A DNA stretch of 64,000 nt, from the NCBI GenBank assembly GCA_035537875.1, contig DATLLJ010000150.1, positions 1 through 64,000 of the forward strand, given 5' to 3'. Numbering within the stretch: position 1 is the stretch's first letter; each line of letters starts with the position of its first letter. Of the stretch, positions 59,713 to 64,000 are shown piece after piece. Origin of the DNA: DATLLJ01 sp035537875 (GTDB taxonomy: Bacteria; Acidobacteriota; Vicinamibacteria; Vicinamibacterales; CAVVIG01). Position numbers and translations under genes: made by a program. Below the pieces are notes generated by a model that did not search any database, was not told where the DNA came from, and saw only the letters and a program-made list of their open reading frames with translations.

Positions 59713-60708
59713 TCATCCTCTTCCGAGGAGCTCGGTAGGCTCGATCGGAGCCGGGGTGAAGCACACGAGGAACATCAGGAGCGCCGCAAGAGCGAGGATG
59801 AGGCGCGTCCGGTCGAGCGGCACGTGCTCATCGAACACCCTGGGATGCCTCGGCCCGAACAGAATGAGCATGACGCTCATGGCCAGCGACCAGACAATCC
59901 AGCTGCTGTAAAAATAGGCGAGCACGATCGTGATGAGCATCGTCACGATCGTGACGTACACGGATCGGCGGCCGAGGACCGCGTAGGAAATATGACCTCC
60001 GTCCAGCTGACCGATCGGAAACAGGTTCAACGCCGTCGCGAGCAACCCGAACCAGGCCGCGAAGGCCATCGGATGCATGTTGAGGGAATAGCCGTCCTCG
60101 ATCGGTCCCCAGAGCAAGGCCGACGCGAGTTTGAACAACAGCGGCTCACCCAGCTCGAATCCGACGAAGTCCGGCGGTATCCGAACGAGGTGCGACATCG
60201 AGATCCCGATGAACAGGGTGGGAAGAGCGACCAGGAAGCCGGCGATCGGACCCGCGATGCCGATGTCGAACAGCATCCGTTTGCTCGGAATTGGCTCTCT
60301 GATTCTGATGACCGCGCCGAAGGTGCCGGTTAACGGCAAGGGTGCGGGAATGAAATACGGCAGGGACGCGTCAACGTCATAATACCGGCAGGCAAAGTAA
60401 TGACCCAGCTCGTGACAGCCAAGAATGGCCAGAATCGTGGCGCTGTACCAGAAGCCTCGAACCAGCAACTGAGTGAAGGGGAGCGGCAGCGCGTTCAGCG
60501 GTTCGAAATCAGAAACGAACGCGAGATAGTGGTTGACGCCCACCAGTGTGGTCGAACCGATGGTCAGCGTCAGCAGGAGAAGATGCCACCACACCCGATC
60601 CTGAAACTTTCGGCGCGTCTGCCAGACGACAGGCGCCGGCGGCAGCACGTCGTCGGAGACAGATCCTTCCCGGGGAAAGGAGTCGTTGTCGAATCGAGCG
60701 GCATCCAC
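59713..60708 (-). CDS. Site-2 protease family (M50) membrane metalloprotease
   Basis: This 331-residue protein has about seven TM segments. The zinc motif is CHELGHYF (HExxH near residue 100) and the second ligand is in NLFPIGQLDGGH (near residue 236). DIGIAGPIAGFL is the conserved Gly-rich segment. It resembles plant/cyanobacterial EGY-like and sporulation protease-like M50 enzymes that cut membrane proteins, possibly regulators such as anti-sigma factors. No PDZ domain is seen. The N-terminal 30 residues are cytoplasmic. Confidence 0.85.
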   Translation of the reverse strand: MDAARFDNDSFPREGSVSDDVLPPAPVVWQTRRKFQDRVWWHLLLLTLTIGSTTLVGVNHYLAFVSDFEPLNALPLPFTQLLVRGFWYSATILAILGCHELGHYFACRYYDVDASLPYFIPAPLPLTGTFGAVIRIREPIPSKRMLFDIGIAGPIAGFLVALPTLFIGISMSHLVRIPPDFVGFELGEPLLFKLASALLWGPIEDGYSLNMHPMAFAAWFGLLATALNLFPIGQLDGGHISYAVLGRRSVYVTIVTMLITIVLAYFYSSWIVWSLAMSVMLILFGPRHPRVFDEHVPLDRTRLILALAALLMFLVCFTPAPIEPTELLGRG

Positions 60709-60716
60709 CCGATCGA

Positions 60717-60986
60717 TTATCCGATGTTCTGGAGATCTTTGCCGGGCTTGAACCTGATCGTCCGGCCCGGAGGGATCCTTACTTCCTTACCGGTTCGAGG
60801 ATTGCGGCCAATGCCGCGCTTGCGAGGCTTGACCTGGAAGACCCCGAATCCGCGCAGCTCGATGCGTTCGCCGCGCTGCATGGAGGTTCGCATCGCGTCG
60901 AACACGGCGTCCACCGCCACCTCAGCTTTGACCTTGGTGATGTCCGCGATTTTCGACACTTCGTTGACGATGTCGACCTTGATCAT
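60717..60986 (-). CDS. HU/IHF-family DNA-binding protein
   Basis: This 89-residue nucleoid protein has the family pattern MIKVDIVNEVSKIA, RGFGVFQVK and GRNPRTGKEVRIPPG with the beta-arm Arg/Pro residues. It bends DNA. AGGAG lies upstream of the ATG, and the promoter at 61015-61043 is near consensus, fitting high expression. It precedes the M50 gene by 8 bp in the same orientation. Confidence 0.93.
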   Translation of the reverse strand: MIKVDIVNEVSKIADITKVKAEVAVDAVFDAMRTSMQRGERIELRGFGVFQVKPRKRGIGRNPRTGKEVRIPPGRTIRFKPGKDLQNIG

Positions 60987-61014
60987 GCTTAGGGTCTCCT
61001 GACAACTGGTAACT

Positions 61015-61043
61015 ACTATAAATAATGGGACTTACGCTGTCAA
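61015..61043 (-). promoter_or_regulatory. Consensus sigma-70 promoter of the HU gene
   Basis: On the minus strand: TTGACA (61043-61038), a 17-bp spacer and TATAGT (61020-61015). It is 29 bp from the HU start codon and is the strongest promoter match in the window. Confidence 0.75.
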
Positions 61044-61055
61044 GGCCAAGGCTAA

Positions 61056-62444
61056 GTGAAGATGGCGCATAAACTCCCGTCGATCGTGCTCGCTGGGCGG
61101 CCGAATGTCGGCAAATCCACGCTGTTCAACCGGATAACCGGTTCGCGCCGGGCGATCGTCGCACCCGCTGCGGGAACCACGCGGGATTCGCTCGCACGTG
61201 CGACAGAGTGGCGCGGCGCGGCCTTCGAGCTGTTCGATACCGGGGGGATGTTCGGCGCCAGCGAGGACCCGCTTCACGAGCTCGTCATCCGACAAGGCCA
61301 GCGGGCCATTGTCGGCGCCGACATGCTGGTGTTCGTCGTCGATGGTCGGGACGGCCTGGTGCCAGGTGATGAGCGGATAGCCCAGACGCTGCGGGCGACC
61401 GGCCGCCCGGTTGTCGTCGCGATCAACAAGACGGACGACAAGCGGTCCCGTGCCTCCGTTCTCGAGTTCTACCAGCTTGGATTCGATCCGGTCTTCGAAA
61501 TCTCGGCTGAGCATGGGCAGGGGGTCGCGGAGCTGCTGGACGAGATCGCGGACCGGCTCAAAGCTCGAAGTCCGGGCACCAGCGGGGACGGCAGAGGTCA
61601 AGACGTTCCGGTCCAAACGCAGGAAGTCGCGGTGGCCATCGTGGGTCGTCCAAACGTGGGGAAATCGTCGCTGGTCAACCGGCTGCTGCGCGAGGAACGT
61701 GTGCTCGTCAGCGACGTTCCGGGCACGACCCGCGACGCTATCGACACCGTGCTGACGTGGCATCGCCGGCGCTTTCGTATTGTCGATACCGCCGGGATGC
61801 GCCGGCCCGGACGCGTCGGGACAGGCGGGAAGGTGGAAGTCGTCAGCGTCGCGGGTGCCAAGAAGGCGATCGCCGATGCAGACGTCGTGGCGCTCGTGAT
61901 CGACGCCGGCGGTGGCGCCACGGATCAGGACGCCGCGATTGGCGGCGAAGCCGATCGCGCGGGACGGGGCATCGTGATCCTGGCCAACAAGTGGGATCTG
62001 GTGAAGGATCGTGGCGCCGACTACTCGAAGATCTTCGATGATGAAACGCGGCGCCACATGCGATTTCTCGACTACGCGCCAATCCTCCATATCTCCGCGG
62101 CCACGGGCGAGCGAATCGGGAAGGTCCTCGAGACCATTGACAAGATTGCCGCCGCGCGGCAGGAGCGCGTCCCGACGCCGGTGCTCAACAGGTTTGTCGA
62201 GGAGGTCACCGCGGCGAACCCGCCGGTGAGCCCAGGCAGGAAGCAGGTCCGAATCATGTACGCCGCGCAGATCGGGGTGAAGCCGCCGTCGTTCGTGTTC
62301 TTCACCAATGTGGCGACCACGTTCCATTTCTCCTACGAGCGTTTTCTGATCAACAAGCTGCGTGACAGCTTTGGATTTGCCGGCAGCCCGATTCGTATCC
62401 AGGTCCGCCGCCGAAAGAAAGGAGAACGGTCTCGAAGCCGCTGA
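61056..62444 (+). CDS. der: Ribosome biogenesis GTPase Der
   Basis: This 462-residue protein has two G domains in tandem. The first has GRPNVGKSTLFN (14-25), DTGG and NKTD; the second has GRPNVGKSSLVN (near 192), DTAGM and NKWD (near 310). A C-terminal KH-like domain follows, with NPPVSPGRKQVRIMYAAQ. It acts in 50S assembly. The start may be GTG 61056 or ATG 61062. It diverges from HU. Confidence 0.95.
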   Translation: MKMAHKLPSIVLAGRPNVGKSTLFNRITGSRRAIVAPAAGTTRDSLARATEWRGAAFELFDTGGMFGASEDPLHELVIRQGQRAIVGADMLVFVVDGRDGLVPGDERIAQTLRATGRPVVVAINKTDDKRSRASVLEFYQLGFDPVFEISAEHGQGVAELLDEIADRLKARSPGTSGDGRGQDVPVQTQEVAVAIVGRPNVGKSSLVNRLLREERVLVSDVPGTTRDAIDTVLTWHRRRFRIVDTAGMRRPGRVGTGGKVEVVSVAGAKKAIADADVVALVIDAGGGATDQDAAIGGEADRAGRGIVILANKWDLVKDRGADYSKIFDDETRRHMRFLDYAPILHISAATGERIGKVLETIDKIAAARQERVPTPVLNRFVEEVTAANPPVSPGRKQVRIMYAAQIGVKPPSFVFFTNVATTFHFSYERFLINKLRDSFGFAGSPIRIQVRRRKKGERSRSR

Positions 62445-62478
62445 ACCGCGTTATACTCTGCTGACCGCTGTCAGGACC

Positions 62479-63012
62479 ATGCCCGACCTTGCCGCCAACG
62501 TCGAGATTCCGAACCGCGCGCTGTTCAAGCCGGCTGAGGTGTGCGAAATCGTCAAAGTCCAGCCGTATGTATTGCGTTCCTGGGAGGCGGAATTCCCGGA
62601 TCTGGGGGTTGCAAAGGCGGCTGGCGGCGCGCGGGTGTACCGCCGCAGGGACGTCGAGCAGGTCGTCCGAATCAAGCACCTGCTCCTCGTCGATGGGCTG
62701 ACACTCGCCGGCGCGCGGCGAAGGCTCGAAGAGGAGACGGCGCCCATCGTCGCCGACGAACCGGCCATCGACGAGCTGATTGGGCAGAACGCCCGCGAGC
62801 GATTGACATCGGTCAAGCGTGGCCTTCGATCGATTCTGGATCTCCTGGCGTCCAATGGAGGCAGTCACGCGACGGTGGTGTCTCACCAGCCCGTCGAGTC
62901 GAGGCCGCGGATGCGATCGATGGCGGCGCCTGGCAGGAAGGTGGCACGGGACAAGTCGACGGCAGCACGGCGTGGGGTGGCTCGTTCCGGTCACGCCCGG
63001 CGCAAGCGCTAG
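62479..63012 (+). CDS. MerR-family transcriptional regulator
   Basis: This 177-residue protein starts at ATG 62479. An N-terminal winged HTH has FKPAEVCEIVKVQPYVLRSWE and VYRRRDVEQVVRIKHLLL, followed by a coiled segment (AGARRRLEEE) and an Arg/Lys-rich disordered tail. No effector-binding domain is present. It resembles short MerR regulators found next to der/HU (compare IHF-MerR pairs). A TTATACT sequence precedes it. The gene ends 45 bp before tRNA-Pro. Confidence 0.82.
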   Translation: MPDLAANVEIPNRALFKPAEVCEIVKVQPYVLRSWEAEFPDLGVAKAAGGARVYRRRDVEQVVRIKHLLLVDGLTLAGARRRLEEETAPIVADEPAIDELIGQNARERLTSVKRGLRSILDLLASNGGSHATVVSHQPVESRPRMRSMAAPGRKVARDKSTAARRGVARSGHARRKR

Positions 63013-63057
63013 GCCGACGCCCTTCTGCAGTCAGCGGACATCGGACACTTCGGACAT

Positions 63058-63135
63058 CGGGATGTAGCGCAGCCTGGCTAGCGCACCTGACTGGGGGTCA
63101 GGGGGTCGCCGGTTCGAATCCGGCCATCCCGACCA
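63058..63135 (+). tRNA. tRNA-Pro (anticodon GGG)
   Basis: A cloverleaf with acceptor CGGGATG/CATCCCG, anticodon stem CCTGA/TCAGG and loop CTGGGGG (anticodon GGG), and T arm GCCGG-TTCGAAT-CCGGC. The discriminator A and 3' CCA are encoded (63132-63135). Confidence 0.95.
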
Positions 63136-63641
63136 ATTTTCTAATCCCTGTTTGCAACGCGTTTGCAACGGCGGCTCAGTCCGGGGGATCGCCGCGGGCT
63201 CGCAGCGCGCGTTCGCAGGCGCGTAGCCAGCCCGTGAGCCGGTCCAGGGCGCGGAGCGTGCCCGGGACGGCACCTCCATAATCTCGGGCGCGTTCACGGG
63301 GTCATGCAACGATCGCTGAACGACACGAGCACGTCTCTCAGCCCAGTCAGAAGACAACGGTTACCCCGGACAGCGCCTCCCAAATTCAGCCCGCGAACTA
63401 TCACGCTTCGAACGTCAAGGAAACGGGGTAGCCCTTTGGCAATCGACCCACGCCGCAGCGATGGTTGAATGAATTCCTTGGAACTCGACGCGCATTTTCC
63501 CTTGCTGCGGCGAGCCCAGCAGCATGTTGCCCGAGTCCTTCGCCTTCTGGATTTGCGCGGGGCTCGGCGGCACAGCGGCGGCCTCCAGCTGCAACCCGGC
63601 CCCATTCCTACCGCAAAGGGGGCCAGGGCGGATCCGCGCGC
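63136..63641. other. 506-bp stretch without a clear intact gene; possible gene remnants
   Basis: Downstream of tRNA-Pro no complete convincing gene is seen. On the minus strand a startless coding-like tail ends at TGA 63176 (reads RALDRLTGWLRACERAL), closed upstream by an in-frame TGA. Further right, a minus frame ending at 63415 has a plausible segment (QLEAAAVPPSPAQIQKAKD) with no good start. These may be decayed genes at a tRNA-associated insertion site. No integrase was recognised. Confidence 0.4.
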
Positions 63642-64000
63642 TCAGGTCTGGCAGTCCCTCGTTTGCGGGTTGTTTGGCGTCGTCAGACCCGGCGGGGCCC
63701 CGGCTCTCCCGAACCAGCTGCGAACCGCCACCCGCTTGCTGACGAACAGCACCTCGTACACGGTCGCTGGAAACGGTCCGATTTCGCTCGCACACGCGAA
63801 ATTGTTGAAGTGCACGTTGGCGAGGTAAAAGGACTGCTTGAGTCTGCGAAGCACGACGAGGAATCGATCCTCGTCGATGCCGTGCAATTCGATGGTCAGC
63901 TGATCAATCTGCCGGAGCACGGCCTCTGGAACCTTCGCCAACGAGTCCCACTCGGCCCCTTCGACGTCCATCTTGACAACGAGCCGCCTGGCCGCATCGC
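63642..64000 (-). CDS. FkbM-family methyltransferase, N-terminus outside window
   Basis: This is the C-terminal 119 residues of a SAM-dependent methyltransferase. The frame is open to the window edge, and LVVKMDVEGAEW (the FkbM DVEGxE motif) followed by QLTIELHGID and VYEVLFVSK identify the family. These enzymes often O-methylate sugars. The tail after residue 90 (SWFGRAGAPPG) looks unconserved, so the stop may have shifted. Continuation to the right is expected. Confidence 0.75.
   Translation of the reverse strand, partial: DAARRLVVKMDVEGAEWDSLAKVPEAVLRQIDQLTIELHGIDEDRFLVVLRRLKQSFYLANVHFNNFACASEIGPFPATVYEVLFVSKRVAVRSWFGRAGAPPGLTTPNNPQTRDCQT

Noticed and set aside
59538..59738. Repetitive ORF with EESAESEKSEES
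   Set aside because: Produced by the 9-bp tandem array in the repeat loop.
63031..63357. Minus-strand ORF containing GWPDSNRRPPDPQSG
   Set aside because: This is a translation of the antisense of tRNA-Pro, a familiar false gene.

Overview
The window is a GC-rich, densely packed bacterial chromosome segment. The best guess is a soil-type Acidobacteriota, possibly class Vicinamibacteria. Reasons are a secreted VWA protein of the acidobacterial type (13936-15270), bactofilin, a double-membrane gene set (undecaprenyl-phosphate sugar transferase, MsbA-type exporter, lipoproteins), the gene order msbA-yicC-gmk-rpoZ-coaBC-udg-priA, and very frequent 4-bp ATGA/GTGA start-stop overlaps. The taxonomic call is inference. 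No transposase, CRISPR array, toxin-antitoxin pair or complete prophage was seen.

Layout. 1-5402 (minus): an aromatic-acid catabolic operon for protocatechuate/gallate 4,5-cleavage (MetE-like methyltransferase, amidohydrolase-like protein, LigC, LigJ, LigK, extradiol dioxygenase cut by the window edge). 5470-7124: ferritin-like protein, then a promoter, a 41-codon ORF with a haem-c motif, and two related membrane proteins. 7250-12668: tRNA-Lys, a receiver protein, arginase, and the late haem genes hemE-hemH-hemG behind a second receiver protein. 12719-16596: two hypothetical proteins, the VWA protein, an orphan DNA methyltransferase and a small Cys/His-rich protein. 16804-25932: M20 peptidase, D,D-peptidase, orphan fdhE, glycogen synthase, thioredoxin/thioredoxin reductase, and cysteine desulfurase with MnmA (tRNA 2-thiouridine). 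26085-35485: bactofilin, SAM-related enzymes, acyl-CoA dehydrogenase, GlpX, TsaC, HflX, a TPR-SLH lipoprotein, PgsA and a tandem cyclophilin. 35522-38894: small protein, DinB and EttA, separated by unusual repeats. 38988-41728: ECF sigma factor, a membrane protein that looks like an anti-sigma factor fused to a cytochrome c'-type domain, a secreted protein and a secreted HbpS/GlcG-like protein. 41790-53499: polysaccharide cluster, with Ugd and Uxs predicting UDP-glucose to UDP-glucuronate to UDP-xylose, a phosphoglycosyltransferase, five glycosyltransferases, GalE and an MsbA-like exporter. 53496-59528: yicC, gmk, rpoZ, coaBC, udg, priA. 59713-64000: site-2 protease, HU, Der, MerR regulator, tRNA-Pro, a 0.5-kb remnant stretch and a truncated FkbM-type methyltransferase.

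The most unusual items are (i) the ECF sigma factor followed by a membrane-anchored cytochrome c'-like protein; (ii) the tiny CxxCH ORF translationally coupled to paired membrane proteins; and (iii) dispersed intergenic elements made of 8- and 9-bp tandem units, often as long inverted repeats, which run into the ends of genes (dinB, rpoZ, priA).
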